Part shown: positions 25,065 through 33,833 of the stretch, in pieces
Numbering within the stretch: the first letter of the stretch is position 1
How the letters are laid out: each line of letters opens with the position of its first letter
NCBI GenBank assembly: GCA_910574475.1
Contig: CAJTAT010000009.1
Location: forward strand, 62,001-126,000
Reading direction: 5' to 3'
DNA from: Clostridia bacterium
Lineage (GTDB): Bacteria; Bacillota; Clostridia; Lachnospirales; Lachnospiraceae
DNA length: 64,000 bases
The notes under the pieces: generated by a model
Databases searched by the model: none
What the model was told of the DNA's origin: nothing
Seen by the model: only the letters and a program-made list of their open reading frames with translations
Translations under genes and position numbers: made by a program

Positions 25065-25110
25065 TACCCTCTCTTGACAAGGGCATACACGCCCTTGTCA
25101 AGAGAGGGTA
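25065..25110. repeat. dispersed palindromic element, copy B
   Basis: Perfect 20-bp arms (25065-25084 and 25091-25110) and a 6-nt loop ATACAC: a very stable hairpin in the gap between ilvE and ftsW. Ends are TACCCTC and GAGGGTA, the centre reads CATACACGCCC, as in copy A. The 262-bp gap also holds the ilvE terminator hairpin; nothing else recognised. Confidence 0.85.
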
Positions 25111-25126
25111 CGGGGAAACAACAATA

Positions 25127-25194
25127 GAAAAGCTGCCACAGAATAGCTTGAGCCTTTAGAGCCATATGCTCAGGTCTTCCATTCTGTGACAGCT
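25127..25194 (-). terminator. hairpin terminator after ilvE
   Basis: Arms 25131-25144 and 25181-25194 give a 14-bp stem; on the minus strand it is fully paired with one G-U wobble and is followed by TTTTCT. The wobble pairs only on the minus strand, indicating the RNA is read from ilvE. Confidence 0.6.
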
Positions 25195-25233
25195 TGTCAT
25201 TACTTAAAAACAAATTATCGATTGTTGCGCAAC

Positions 25234-26259
25234 TTATACAACCACACGAATCCACCCTTCAGGCGCTTCCAGCCTTCCCATTTGGATTCCTGTCAGGGTA
25301 TCATATAGCTTCTGGGTAGTGGGACCCATTTTCTCCATGCCGCTGGGCAGGCAGATCTCTTTGCCGTGATCCACGATTTTTCCAACTGGAGAGATGACAG
25401 CCGCTGTCCCGCAGAGGCCACATTCTGCAAAGTCTTTTACTTCTTCCAGGGCAACTTCCCTCTCTTCCACTTCCAGACCCAGATATTCTTTTGCCACATG
25501 CAGCAAGGAACGACGGGTGATAGAAGGGAGAATACTGGAAGACTTCGGTGTCACCACTTTATTGTCCTTTGTCACGAACAGGAAGTTGGCTCCGCCTGTC
25601 TCCTCTACGTTTGTTCTGGTAGCTGCATCCAGATACATGTTCTCATCATAGCCTTCCTGATGAGCAGTTACAATGGCGTGCATGCTCATGGCATAGTTCA
25701 GTCCGGCCTTGATGTGGCCAGTTCCCCGGGGAGCCGCACGGTCAAAATCACACACGCGGATAGTCAGAGGCTTTACGCCGCCCTTGAAATATGGACCAAC
25801 TGGCGTCACAAAAATACGGAACTGATATTCATCTGCAGGCTTTACGCCAATCACTGGATTTGTACCAAACAGATATGGACGAATGTAGAGTGTAGCCCCT
25901 GTTCCAAAAGGCGGAACATAAGCTGCATTTGCCTTTACTACTTCTATCACTGCATCAATAAAACGCTCTTTGGGAAATACAGGCATCTCCAGGCGACGCG
26001 CAGACTGCTCCATACGCTCTGCGTTGAGATCCGGTCGGAAGGTTACAATATGGCCATCCGCTGTAGTATATGCCTTTAATCCCTCGAATACAGTCTGTGC
26101 ATACTGTAATACTCCCGCGCACTCATTGATGGCCACAGTAGCATCCTCTGTCAGGATACCCTCATCCCATGCTCCATTCTGAAAGTTGGAGACATATCTC
26201 TTATCAGTCGCTATATACCCAAAGTCAAGATTTCCCCAGTCAATATTTTTCTTTTCCAT
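25234..26259 (-). CDS. ilvE: branched-chain amino acid aminotransferase
   Basis: 341 aa, class IV PLP enzyme of the longer BCAT type. It transfers amino groups between glutamate and the keto acids of leucine, isoleucine and valine. Visible: QTVFEGLKAY, YIRPYLFGT, the PLP lysine in HIKAGLNYAMS, ATRTNVEETGGAN and TLPSI-like region SSSILPSITRRSLL. AAAGGGTGAAAG precedes ATG 26259. It lies 52 bp after the chemoreceptor gene and ends in its own terminator. With livJHMGF the cell can both import and interconvert these amino acids. Confidence 0.95.
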   Translation of the reverse strand: MEKKNIDWGNLDFGYIATDKRYVSNFQNGAWDEGILTEDATVAINECAGVLQYAQTVFEGLKAYTTADGHIVTFRPDLNAERMEQSARRLEMPVFPKERFIDAVIEVVKANAAYVPPFGTGATLYIRPYLFGTNPVIGVKPADEYQFRIFVTPVGPYFKGGVKPLTIRVCDFDRAAPRGTGHIKAGLNYAMSMHAIVTAHQEGYDENMYLDAATRTNVEETGGANFLFVTKDNKVVTPKSSSILPSITRRSLLHVAKEYLGLEVEEREVALEEVKDFAECGLCGTAAVISPVGKIVDHGKEICLPSGMEKMGPTTQKLYDTLTGIQMGRLEAPEGWIRVVV

Positions 26260-26311
26260 TTTTCTTTCACCCTTTCCTCTTGTCTACCGCTCCCAAGCAG
26301 CAGAAAATGTA

Positions 26312-28285
26312 TTAAGCTCTGGCAAGTGTAAACTGATCTACCAATTGTTTTAAGCTGGAGGCTTCAGCAGATAGCTCTTCGCTGGCAGCAGCGCTCTGCT
26401 GGGCTGTGGCGCTATTGCTCTGCACAACCGAGGCAATCTGACTAATTCCCTCATTGACCTGAGAAACTCCCTCCGACTGCTCATTGGACACAGAGGCAAT
26501 TTTATCAATAGAACTTACCATGGACTGGATACTGTCTACTACTTTCATTAAGGCTTCTGCTGTGTGCTGTGCAATATCAGTGCCCATTTGTACTGCCTCT
26601 GTAGAATGGGTAATAAGTACAGATGTATTTTTAGATGCCTCTGCGGATTTGCTGGCCAAGTTGCGAACTTCATCAGCTACTACAGCAAAGCCTTTTCCTG
26701 CATTGCCAGCCCGGGCTGCTTCCACTGCTGCATTTAATGCCAGGATATTCGTCTGGAAAGCAATATCTTCAATGGTCTTAATGATTTTTCCAATCTCACC
26801 AGAGCTGGAATGAATTCTCTCCATGGCGCCCATAAGCTCCTGCATCTGCTGGTTACAGGTAGCAATCGCCGCACCTACATGGTGGGTCTGATCGCGAACC
26901 TCCATTGCGCTTTGAGCCGTATCCTTTACCTGACCAGAAATTTCACCCATCCGCGCTGCCAACTCCTGCACAGAACTGGCCTGCTCCACCGCCCCCTGAC
27001 TTAGATTCTGGGCGCTGGAAGATACTTGACCGCTGGCATTGGAAACCTGATCTGCAGATACGTTGATCTGGCTTATGATCTGGCTTAATCCTACTTTCAA
27101 ATTACGCATGGAGCCCAGAATACTCTGAAAGTCTCCAACATAGGCCTCCCTATTCTGGGACTGAATATCCAAATTTTGATTAGCCATCTCTTTTAATAAA
27201 TAGTCAATATCATGGATAATAGCAGACAAACCTGCTACCAGTTCCCCGGTAGATTTCATCAACATACTCGTTTCATCTCTGCCGACAACCTCTGGCACTG
27301 ACGATTCCAGATCCCCTTCCACCAGCAGCTTCATGCGCTCTGCGCAGGCTTTCATGGGCTGACTGATATTATTAGCCAGTTTCAGAGCCACTACGATGGA
27401 GAGCAGAATAGCAAGGACAATCACGATAAGGTTGATTGCAATTCCAAAATAGGTGGTAGCCAGATAATCTGACTGAGGGGCAACTACAGCCACACTCCAC
27501 CCATCTGTACCGTCTACTGGCGCATAGGCCGCAAACATACTTTCTTGAGCGCTCCGATAGCTTCCAAAACCAGTCTTGCCCTGACGCATAGCCTCATGGA
27601 TTGCTGCCAGTCCTTTTAAGGAAGAGTCCGTCTTGGCCTCAGCCTCAATATTTTGGACAGTGATAGTATCCAGTGTCGTATCTGCAATCGTATCACCAGT
27701 ATGATTAATCATATAGGCCCGGCTGTTCTCACTGACATGGATTGAGGAAACAATATCATTCAGGAATGTTTCATGGGGAACAAAATAGACTACCCCCACA
27801 ATTTTCGCCCCCTTGATTCCCCCTTCATAAATTGGGGCTGCCACCATAATAGACAATTCTCCTGTCACCTTACTGATCAGTGGTTCAGATACATAGACAT
27901 TTCCCTGCATGGCTTGTTTCACATATTCACGGTCAGAATAGTCATTCCCATCAAAGATACTGATACCGTCTGCGCCGACGATATTTCCCCTCTGGAAATC
28001 ATGCATACTGGCGCGTTCATCTATGATGGAACGCTTTTCTTCAAGTGAAACTTCCGGGTCAAGGAGCTGTGAAATACACCCTGTATCCATGGCAACATTC
28101 TTGTAGGCAGTCAGCTCCTGTTCAATGCGCTCCGCCGCAAGAGTTGCCGTCTCACTCATCATTTGATCCACCGTCGCGATTGTACTGTTGTAATTGAGAG
28201 TAATGCTGGATGCACCTACTGCAATCAGCGCAATCAGAACTGTCACCATAAGACATAGGGTGATTTTGGTCCGAATGCTTTTCAT
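26312..28285 (-). CDS. methyl-accepting chemotaxis protein with dCache sensor
   Basis: 657 aa. One membrane helix at about 8-30, an extracellular dCache-like sensor (about 35-275, with [25 protein letters not shown] and [19 protein letters not shown]), a second helix at about 280-300, HAMP, then the long cytoplasmic coil with the hairpin tip ([36 protein letters not shown]). It senses an external ligand and signals to CheA/CheW, which are not in the window. No CheR-binding pentapeptide at the C-terminus. It has a promoter at 28347-28376. Confidence 0.94.
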   Translation of the reverse strand: MKSIRTKITLCLMVTVLIALIAVGASSITLNYNSTIATVDQMMSETATLAAERIEQELTAYKNVAMDTGCISQLLDPEVSLEEKRSIIDERASMHDFQRGNIVGADGISIFDGNDYSDREYVKQAMQGNVYVSEPLISKVTGELSIMVAAPIYEGGIKGAKIVGVVYFVPHETFLNDIVSSIHVSENSRAYMINHTGDTIADTTLDTITVQNIEAEAKTDSSLKGLAAIHEAMRQGKTGFGSYRSAQESMFAAYAPVDGTDGWSVAVVAPQSDYLATTYFGIAINLIVIVLAILLSIVVALKLANNISQPMKACAERMKLLVEGDLESSVPEVVGRDETSMLMKSTGELVAGLSAIIHDIDYLLKEMANQNLDIQSQNREAYVGDFQSILGSMRNLKVGLSQIISQINVSADQVSNASGQVSSSAQNLSQGAVEQASSVQELAARMGEISGQVKDTAQSAMEVRDQTHHVGAAIATCNQQMQELMGAMERIHSSSGEIGKIIKTIEDIAFQTNILALNAAVEAARAGNAGKGFAVVADEVRNLASKSAEASKNTSVLITHSTEAVQMGTDIAQHTAEALMKVVDSIQSMVSSIDKIASVSNEQSEGVSQVNEGISQIASVVQSNSATAQQSAAASEELSAEASSLKQLVDQFTLARA

Positions 28286-28346
28286 CTCTATATGTACCTC
28301 CTATTTTTATAATGTGAACCACAAACATGTTTCACCACTTAAAAAT

Positions 28347-28376
28347 ATTATATGGATTCGCCCTATGGTTTGTCAA
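28347..28376 (-). promoter_or_regulatory. chemoreceptor promoter
   Basis: TTGACA (28376-28371), 18-bp spacer, TATAAT (28352-28347) on the minus strand. The -35 box lies within the last codons of folA. Confidence 0.75.
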
Positions 28377-28860
28377 CTCTTTCATATTTCAGAAATTCAA
28401 ATTCCAGATCATAGTAGGTCTTTTCTCCGCTGGATGCTGTCACCTTCCACTCCGGCATTTCATCAAGATTGGGGAAAAGGGTGTCAGCTTCGTAGGCATA
28501 GTCTATCTTTGTCACATGAGCTTTATTGCAGTAAGGAAGGAATTGCCTGTAAATACTGCCTCCTCCTATAATATAGACATCCTCTGAAGAGTACTTCTCT
28601 AATTCTTCCAAAACTTCCTCGATCGTGTGAAATACAAGGGCTCCCTTCACATCATAAGACTTGTTCGTAGTTAAAACAATATTCGTCCTGTTCTTTAAAG
28701 GCATCCCGTTTGGAAAAGTTTCCAGGGTCTTCCTGCCCATAACAACTACTTTCCCAGTAGTCTCCGTCCGAAAGAACTTCATATCCTCGGGAATACTGAC
28801 CAGCAACTTATTATTCAGGCCAATGGCCCAATTTTTGTCTACTGCTACAATCAAATTCAT
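28363..28860 (-). CDS. folA: dihydrofolate reductase
   Basis: 165 aa, usual size. Reduces dihydrofolate to tetrahydrofolate with NADPH. Visible: the N-terminal MNLIVAVDKNWAIGLNNKLL with the Trp of the active loop, ipEDMKFFRTETTGKVVVMGRKT with the catalytic acid in the family's helix, and YIIGGGSIYRQFL. It follows thyA by 45 bp; thyA produces the dihydrofolate that FolA reduces. Confidence 0.96.
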   Translation of the reverse strand: MNLIVAVDKNWAIGLNNKLLVSIPEDMKFFRTETTGKVVVMGRKTLETFPNGMPLKNRTNIVLTTNKSYDVKGALVFHTIEEVLEELEKYSSEDVYIIGGGSIYRQFLPYCNKAHVTKIDYAYEADTLFPNLDEMPEWKVTASSGEKTYYDLEFEFLKYERVDKP

Positions 28861-28905
28861 TCTTATTATTCTCCTTTAAATTTCTATACGTCCCTTCTCC
28901 CTACT

Positions 28906-29754
28906 TTAAACGGCTATAGGGATATCTTTAATCTGAGGGCCAGTCACATAGTCCTCCACAATTAAATCTGCTGTGGTAAATGCGTAAAAATCTGTAATCT
29001 CAGAGTTCAAGGATACTTTAGGAGCTTGATAGACTGGCCGCTCAATCAGCTCTTTCACAATATTCACATGGCGGTCATAAATATGGGCGTCTGCAATCAC
29101 ATGCAGCAGTTCGCCGGGAATCATCTGACAGACCTGGGCCACCATCATTAACAGAATGGCATACTGACACACATTCCAGTTATTGGCCGCCAGCACATCC
29201 TGGGAGCGCTGATTCAGAACCATGTTTAAAGTTAGCTTTTCTTCCCCCGGCTTTTTTGTCACATTGTAGGTGACACTGTAAGCGCAAGGGTAGAGATTCA
29301 TTTCGCTCAAATCTGCGAACACATACGTATTTGTCATAATTCTTCTACTGTAAGGATTCTGCTTCAAATCATATAAGACACGATCCATCTGATCCATCAT
29401 GCCCTCTTTGTACCGGCTTTTTACTCCAATCTGGTAGCCATAAGCCTTTCCAATGGAACCTGACTCATCGGCCCACTCATCCCAAATATGGCTGTTCAGG
29501 TCACGAATATTGCTGGATTTTTTTTGATAAATCCACAAAATCTCATCCATACAGCTCTTTAAGGCGGTCCTCCTCAATGTCAGAGCCGGAAATTCTTTTG
29601 ACAAATCATAACGGTTCACCACCCCGAATCGCTTGATAGTGTAAGCCGAGCTTCCATCCTCCCATTTAGGGCGAACCTTTTCCCCCTCTGTACTTGTTCC
29701 ATTCTCAATTATATCCCTGCACATTTGTATAAATACCTGGTCTGCATAACTCAC
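28906..29754 (-). CDS. thyA: thymidylate synthase
   Basis: 282 aa. Methylates dUMP with methylene-tetrahydrofolate. The nucleophile Cys is in NLYPCAYSVTYNV (most ThyA have PCHxx, so Ala replaces the usual His after Cys), and NQRSQDVLAANNWNVCQYAIL and ADAHIYDRHV carry the dUMP-binding residues. This variant is the longer clostridial type with extra N-terminal sequence. Start is GTG at 29754, 8 nt after AGGAGG. The leader contains GCGGAACTT just before the ribosome binding site (29775-29783). Confidence 0.92.
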   Translation of the reverse strand: MSYADQVFIQMCRDIIENGTSTEGEKVRPKWEDGSSAYTIKRFGVVNRYDLSKEFPALTLRRTALKSCMDEILWIYQKKSSNIRDLNSHIWDEWADESGSIGKAYGYQIGVKSRYKEGMMDQMDRVLYDLKQNPYSRRIMTNTYVFADLSEMNLYPCAYSVTYNVTKKPGEEKLTLNMVLNQRSQDVLAANNWNVCQYAILLMMVAQVCQMIPGELLHVIADAHIYDRHVNIVKELIERPVYQAPKVSLNSEITDFYAFTTADLIVEDYVTGPQIKDIPIAV

Positions 29755-29818
29755 GGCTCCATCCTCCTAATTTAAAGTTCCGCTTTGGCCCAAGTACGGT
29801 CCAGGCCTTAGCTGTTTT

Positions 29819-31198
29819 TTAACGCAAAAACATGCGGATCAGCTTTTCATAAGCTCCTCGGTAAGGCTGATACCGCATGGGGAGATCCAGCCAGGTCTTT
29901 TTATCCACAATGCTTTTCTTATGGGAAAATGTCTCAAATCCTGCCTTTCCATGATATGCTCCCATGCCGCTCTCTCCAAAACCGCCAAAGCCCATCTCAC
30001 TGGTGGCCAGATGAATAATCGTATCATTGATACACCCGCCCCCAAAGCCACACCGGGACATTACGAACCGGGCAGCTTCTCTGTCTTTTGTGAAAAAATA
30101 TAAGGCCAGAGGGTGGGGCAAATGGTTCACTTTTTCCACTGCTGCATCCAAGGAGTCGTACGTGACAATGGGAAGCACTGGCCCGAAAATTTCCTCCTGC
30201 ATCACTGCATCCTCAAAGCTCACTCCATCCATGACGGTAGGCTCGATTTTTTGCTCATCTCTGATAGATTTCCCACCAAATACAATCTTCTCCCTGTCCA
30301 TTAGCTTCTGTATTCTGAGAAAATGCTTTTCATTAATGATTTTCCCATAATTTTCATTGGTCAAGGGATTCTTTCCATATTGCTTTTGAATCTGTCTCTT
30401 AATCTCAGAAAGCAGTTCTTCTTTCACTGCCTTGTGGCAATAAATATAGTCTGGCGCTACGCAAGTCTGGCCGCAGTTTAAAAATTTGCCAAATACAATC
30501 CGTTTGGCAGCCAGCTTGATATTGGCGCTTTTATCCACGATACAGGGGCTCTTCCCTCCCAGTTCCAGAGTTACAGGTGTCAAATACTTAGCAGCATGCA
30601 GCATGACCTCCTTCCCCACACTCTGGCTTCCAGTAAAGAAGATATAGTCAAACTTTTGCGTAAGCAGGCAAGTATTTTCCTCTCTTCCCCCAGTAATCAC
30701 AGACACATGTTCTTTTGGAAAACACTCTTCTATAATTTTCTGTATCACTTCACTTGTATGAGGTGAGTATGCACTGGGCTTTAAGATAACTGTGTTGCCT
30801 GCGGCAATGGCGTCCACCAGGGGTTCCACAGATAAAAGAAATGGATAGTTCCATGGACTCATAATCAATACCTGACCGTAGGGATAGGGCTTTTGATAGC
30901 TCCTGGAATGAAATTGGGCCAGAGGCGTATAGACGGTTCTCTCTCTTACAAAGGATCGGACATGCTTTTCCATATAAGTGATCTCGCTTAAAACCATCCC
31001 TGTCTCACACATATAGCTCTCAAAATTGCTCTTACCCAAATCCTTTTTTAGAGCTTCATGGATAGCCGACTCTCCTTTTTGTATCCCTGCCTTTAATCGT
31101 CTCAGAGCTTTTATCCGATAATCTGCATCCAGTGTGACTCCTGTCCTGAAAAATCTGCCCTGCTTTTCTATGATATCTTTTATTTCTGTCTCTTTCAT
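29819..31198 (-). CDS. aldehyde dehydrogenase, class 3 type
   Basis: 459 aa NAD(P)-dependent aldehyde dehydrogenase. Visible: SPWNYPFLLSVEPLVDAIAAGNTVILKPS, the FFTGSQSVGKEV loop, catalytic Glu in TLELGGKSPCIV, catalytic Cys in NCGQTCVAPDY, and the C-terminal EIFGPVLPIV. The short form without a long N-terminus, plus a hydrophobic/basic tail (YRGAYEKLIRMFLR), places it with class 3/fatty aldehyde dehydrogenases, which may sit on membranes. ATG 31198 follows GGGAG. It directly follows the alcohol dehydrogenase (18 bp), so together they could convert alcohol to acid or the reverse. Confidence 0.92.
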   Translation of the reverse strand: MKETEIKDIIEKQGRFFRTGVTLDADYRIKALRRLKAGIQKGESAIHEALKKDLGKSNFESYMCETGMVLSEITYMEKHVRSFVRERTVYTPLAQFHSRSYQKPYPYGQVLIMSPWNYPFLLSVEPLVDAIAAGNTVILKPSAYSPHTSEVIQKIIEECFPKEHVSVITGGREENTCLLTQKFDYIFFTGSQSVGKEVMLHAAKYLTPVTLELGGKSPCIVDKSANIKLAAKRIVFGKFLNCGQTCVAPDYIYCHKAVKEELLSEIKRQIQKQYGKNPLTNENYGKIINEKHFLRIQKLMDREKIVFGGKSIRDEQKIEPTVMDGVSFEDAVMQEEIFGPVLPIVTYDSLDAAVEKVNHLPHPLALYFFTKDREAARFVMSRCGFGGGCINDTIIHLATSEMGFGGFGESGMGAYHGKAGFETFSHKKSIVDKKTWLDLPMRYQPYRGAYEKLIRMFLR

Positions 31199-31216
31199 AG
31201 CTTGCTTCTCCCTCAC

Positions 31217-32425
31217 CTACTTCATTAACAAGTAGTAAAACTTTTCAAGCTCTTTGGCGTTCATCAGGATGGGAACAGGATAGAGAGGGTTTGCCTCCTT
31301 ATCTGCATAGCGTGAAAGCTTGGGGATATCTTCCTCCTTGATCTCCTCAATCTTATCCCCGATCCCAAAGCGGCCTTTCATTTCCTGAATTCCACGGATA
31401 AACGTTTCCGCCGCCACATCATAAGGTGTATCTTTTTCTACAAGTCCTGCCTCCAAAGCCAGTTGGTACAGCTTTTTATGAATCTTAGTTCCATACGCTT
31501 CCAGAACAAAGGGAAGCAATACTGCGTTTGCATAGCCATGAGGCACATTATACTCGCCTCCAAGGGAGTGAGCCACTGCATGGACATAGCCTACATAGGA
31601 TTTTGTAAATGCACAGCCTGCATAAAAGGAAGCCTTTAGCATCTCTTTTCTGGCTACCAGGTTTGTGCCATCCTCATAAACTTTATCGATATTTTCAAAG
31701 ATAAGCTTTACAGCCAACAGGGCATCTTTTTTCGTTCCATATGTAGTAGAATTTCCAATATAAGCTTCAACGGCATGAGTCAGGGCATCCATTCCTGTAG
31801 TGGCTGTGATAAAAGGAGGAAGGCTTAGTGTTACCTTGGGGTCCAATACCGCATACCTGGGAATCAGCGGAAAATCATTGATGGCATATTTATGCCGGGT
31901 CTCGGCGTCTGTTATCACAGCGGCCAGAGTTGTCTCGCTTCCTGTCCCGGCAGTCGTTGGCACAGCAATGAGAAGGGGAAGCTTTTTATGGACTTTTAAG
32001 ATACCCTTCATTTTGGCAAGAGGCTGTTTTGGTTTTGCAAGACAGGCTCCTGTCGCCTTGGCACAGTCGATGCTAGAGCCTCCTCCGAATCCAATAATCC
32101 CGCTACAACCATTTTCAAGGTACAGTTCTATAGCCTCCTGTACATTTGCCGTGGTGGGGTTGGCCACCGTCTTATCATACACCACATACCAGATTCCACT
32201 GTCAGAAAGAGTCCGTTCCAACTGTCTTGTAAGTCCGTGACTCCTGATCCCGCTGTCAGTGATGATTAGTACGCTGTTACATTTTCGTTTATTCAGTATT
32301 TCTGGAAGTCTTTTCACACTTCCCACAATTTTAGGCTTCCGATAAGGAAGAAACGGAAGAGCTATTTTCAGCGCTGTCTGAAATGACCTGCAATACACTC
32401 TTTTTCCTAAGTTCACATTTGCCAC
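31217..32425 (-). CDS. iron-containing alcohol dehydrogenase
   Basis: 402 aa. Family III metal-dependent ADH. NAD site GFGGGSSIDCAKATG, then PTTAGTGSETT; metal ligands in the DPKVTLSLPP / ATTGMDALTHAVEAYIG / YVHAVAHSLGGEYNVPHGYANA segments (Asp and three His). Start is GTG at 32425 with AAAGGA close; GTG at 32416 is possible. First gene of the ADH-ALDH pair, with a strong promoter. Likely a fermentative redox enzyme; substrate unknown. Confidence 0.9.
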   Translation of the reverse strand: MANVNLGKRVYCRSFQTALKIALPFLPYRKPKIVGSVKRLPEILNKRKCNSVLIITDSGIRSHGLTRQLERTLSDSGIWYVVYDKTVANPTTANVQEAIELYLENGCSGIIGFGGGSSIDCAKATGACLAKPKQPLAKMKGILKVHKKLPLLIAVPTTAGTGSETTLAAVITDAETRHKYAINDFPLIPRYAVLDPKVTLSLPPFITATTGMDALTHAVEAYIGNSTTYGTKKDALLAVKLIFENIDKVYEDGTNLVARKEMLKASFYAGCAFTKSYVGYVHAVAHSLGGEYNVPHGYANAVLLPFVLEAYGTKIHKKLYQLALEAGLVEKDTPYDVAAETFIRGIQEMKGRFGIGDKIEEIKEEDIPKLSRYADKEANPLYPVPILMNAKELEKFYYLLMK

Positions 32426-32494
32426 TATCCTTTCTCTATTGAATCTAACTCTCTTGCCCTCGCCTGACCTGGGGCAGAGTTAATTCTCGATAGA

Positions 32495-32523
32495 AATATA
32501 GCAGCAAATCCGCCATTTGTCAA
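32495..32523 (-). promoter_or_regulatory. promoter of the ADH-ALDH operon
   Basis: TTGACA (32523-32518), 17-bp spacer, TATATT (32500-32495). The leader of about 63 nt contains AACTCTGCCC/GGGCAAGAGAGTT, an inverted repeat that could be an operator or RNA hairpin. Confidence 0.75.
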
Positions 32524-32605
32524 TCATACCCTCCATGGAAAAAGGTACATATGCAGGGTCGGTATATAATCGCAATAACTCCTCCTGTGTGCTGTCTTCC
32601 AACAG

Positions 32606-32636
32606 AAAAGGATGTCTCAAATCATTTGAAACATCC
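32606..32636 (-). terminator. ferredoxin gene terminator
   Basis: GGATGTTTCAAAT and ATTTGAGACATCC (minus strand) form a 13-bp stem with one G-U pair, followed by TTTTCT. It ends the ferredoxin transcript. Otherwise the gap 32426-32682 holds only the ADH promoter. Confidence 0.7.
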
Positions 32637-32682
32637 CCCCAACTTTTATTATATTTCTTATGTACTCAGTCAAAAAGCCTTC

Positions 32683-33066
32683 TCAGCTCTCCACTACCTC
32701 CAGCACATCCATAGGACAGGCCTTTGCACAAATTCCACAGGCAATACATTTGGATGCTGTAGGAGAAGTCTCTGCCTTAACCATCAAGCCAAAGGGACAG
32801 GCTTCCACACATTTGCCACAGCCAGTACACAGCTTTTTATTCACCATATACACGCCTTTTGCATTTTGGGTGATTGCTCCTGCCTCGCAGGCCTCTGCAC
32901 ATTTTCCACACTGAGGACAGGCCATTGGACGAACTGTCTTTTTCTCCACAATCTGAATGCAGGACTTGTCGGGATCAAACTCCTTATAGAAGCTTTCGGA
33001 ACATGCTCTGACACACTCTAAGCATGCCATACATTCAGCCCCTTTTTTCATCATCAGTTTTTTCAT
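32683..33066 (-). CDS. polyferredoxin with several 4Fe-4S motifs
   Basis: 127 aa with three ferredoxin-like cysteine groups: MACLECVRACSES (N-term), MACPQCGKCAEACEAG, CTGCGKCVEACPFG and IACGICAKACPMDV. The last two are the complete CxxCxxCxxxC modules of a bacterial 2[4Fe-4S] ferredoxin; the first two supply another pair. It is likely an electron carrier for a reductase not in the window. ATG 33066 has GGAGG 9 nt upstream. Single gene with its own terminator. Confidence 0.88.
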   Translation of the reverse strand: MKKLMMKKGAECMACLECVRACSESFYKEFDPDKSCIQIVEKKTVRPMACPQCGKCAEACEAGAITQNAKGVYMVNKKLCTGCGKCVEACPFGLMVKAETSPTASKCIACGICAKACPMDVLEVVES

Positions 33067-33217
33067 ATCTTGTTTCCTCCAACCTTTGCTATGAACTATC
33101 ATTCTATGCCTCTAAGTTTACCATCATTGAGATAATTTCTCAACCTAAAATTTTAACCAATGTTTTTTCCGTTCTCTGTATATTTACCAATTTGCCGAAA
33201 TTTTTTCCAAAAAAGTG

Positions 33218-33246
33218 TTGACAAATAATTCTTTTTATAGTATTAT
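33218..33246 (+). promoter_or_regulatory. tRNA-Gly promoter
   Basis: TTGACA (33218-33223), 17-bp spacer, TATTAT (33241-33246): a consensus plus-strand promoter 33 bp before the tRNA. Confidence 0.8.
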
Positions 33247-33278
33247 CAATCATGTCGCTGGAACACAGTACAGCACAT

Positions 33279-33351
33279 GCGATAGTGGCGTAGTTGGTAA
33301 CGCGCGACCTTGCCAAGGTCGAGACCGCGGGTTCGAGCCCCGTCTATCGCT
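33279..33351 (+). tRNA. tRNA-Gly (anticodon GCC)
   Basis: GCGATAG pairs with CTATCGC (acceptor stem). The anticodon arm is CGACC-TTGCCAA-GGTCG, giving anticodon GCC, and the T arm contains GGTTCGAGCCC. The discriminator base is T, as expected for bacterial glycine tRNA; CCA is not encoded. It is a single transcript with consensus promoter and terminator. Confidence 0.96.
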
Positions 33352-33360
33352 TTTATTTTC

Positions 33361-33388
33361 AGAAGCCTATAGAGAGGCTTCTTTTTTA
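33361..33388 (+). terminator. tRNA-Gly terminator
   Basis: AGAAGCCT, 6-nt loop, AGGCTTCT, then TTTTTT. A textbook terminator right after the tRNA. Confidence 0.9.
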
Positions 33389-33406
33389 TTTTCTGAATTG
33401 TCATCA

Positions 33407-33468
33407 TTTACCCTCAGTGGACAAAAGACAGTACTTGGGTGTGTATTCCTTTGTTCACTGAGGGTAAA
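33407..33468. repeat. dispersed palindromic element, copy C
   Basis: Arms 33409-33425 and 33450-33466, 17 bp with one mismatch, ends TACCCTC/GAGGGTA. The 24-nt loop, read on the minus strand, contains GGAATACACACCC, similar to GGAGTACACGCCC of copy A, so this copy is inverted. It follows the tRNA terminator. Confidence 0.75.
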
Positions 33469-33529
33469 AAATCTGTATAAATTTTATTCTTTCACACATA
33501 CTACTCCCAATACTATTTTTGAATCAAAC

Positions 33530-33543
33530 ATTGAATGTTCAAT
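33530..33543. promoter_or_regulatory. palindrome before the rubrerythrin genes
   Basis: ATTGAATGTTCAAT is a perfect 14-bp palindrome, 20 bp before the small-protein start and just after a possible -10 box (TACTAT, 33511-33516). Position and AT-rich dyad fit a repressor site, possibly Fur/PerR-type; the sequence is not the classical box. Confidence 0.4.
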
Positions 33544-33563
33544 CAACGAAAGGAGAAATCATC

Positions 33564-33782
33564 ATGTGCCACAAACCCAAAAAGGAATCTGCCCTGGAAT
33601 TGCCGCCCTCTTGCCGTGCCGCAGCCGACAAAATGGAGCAAGCCCTGCGGGAGGAAGATACCGCCTCTTATCCCATTGCAAAATTGTCAGCTTCTTCCAT
33701 CTCAGTCATTTCCAAGGCAGAGGACCAGCTTCGGAAGGAGCTCGGCAAGGATATTGTTCTTATCGCCCATGAAGCCAGATAA
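33564..33782 (+). CDS. small conserved-looking protein of unknown function
   Basis: 72 aa, soluble, no membrane segment; two Cys (residues 2 and 17) and a helical, charged sequence (AADKMEQALREED, AEDQLRKELGKDI). AAAGGAG precedes ATG 33564 well, and codon use resembles the neighbours, so it is probably real. It lies 51 bp before rubrerythrin on the same strand and is probably cotranscribed; an oxidative-stress link is only suggested by this. I do not recognise the family. Confidence 0.65.
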   Translation: MCHKPKKESALELPPSCRAAADKMEQALREEDTASYPIAKLSASSISVISKAEDQLRKELGKDIVLIAHEAR

Positions 33783-33833
33783 GAATCGTGCAGTAGGAGA
33801 ACTTTTAATCAAACTATCAATAGGAGAACTAAT

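Noticed and set aside
25366-26079. 237-aa open frame antisense to ilvE
   Set aside because: Opposite strand of a clear aminotransferase; Cys- and His-rich composition typical of shadow frames.
33407-33468. CRISPR-like repeat
   Set aside because: The palindromes are single copies far apart, without spacers or cas genes.
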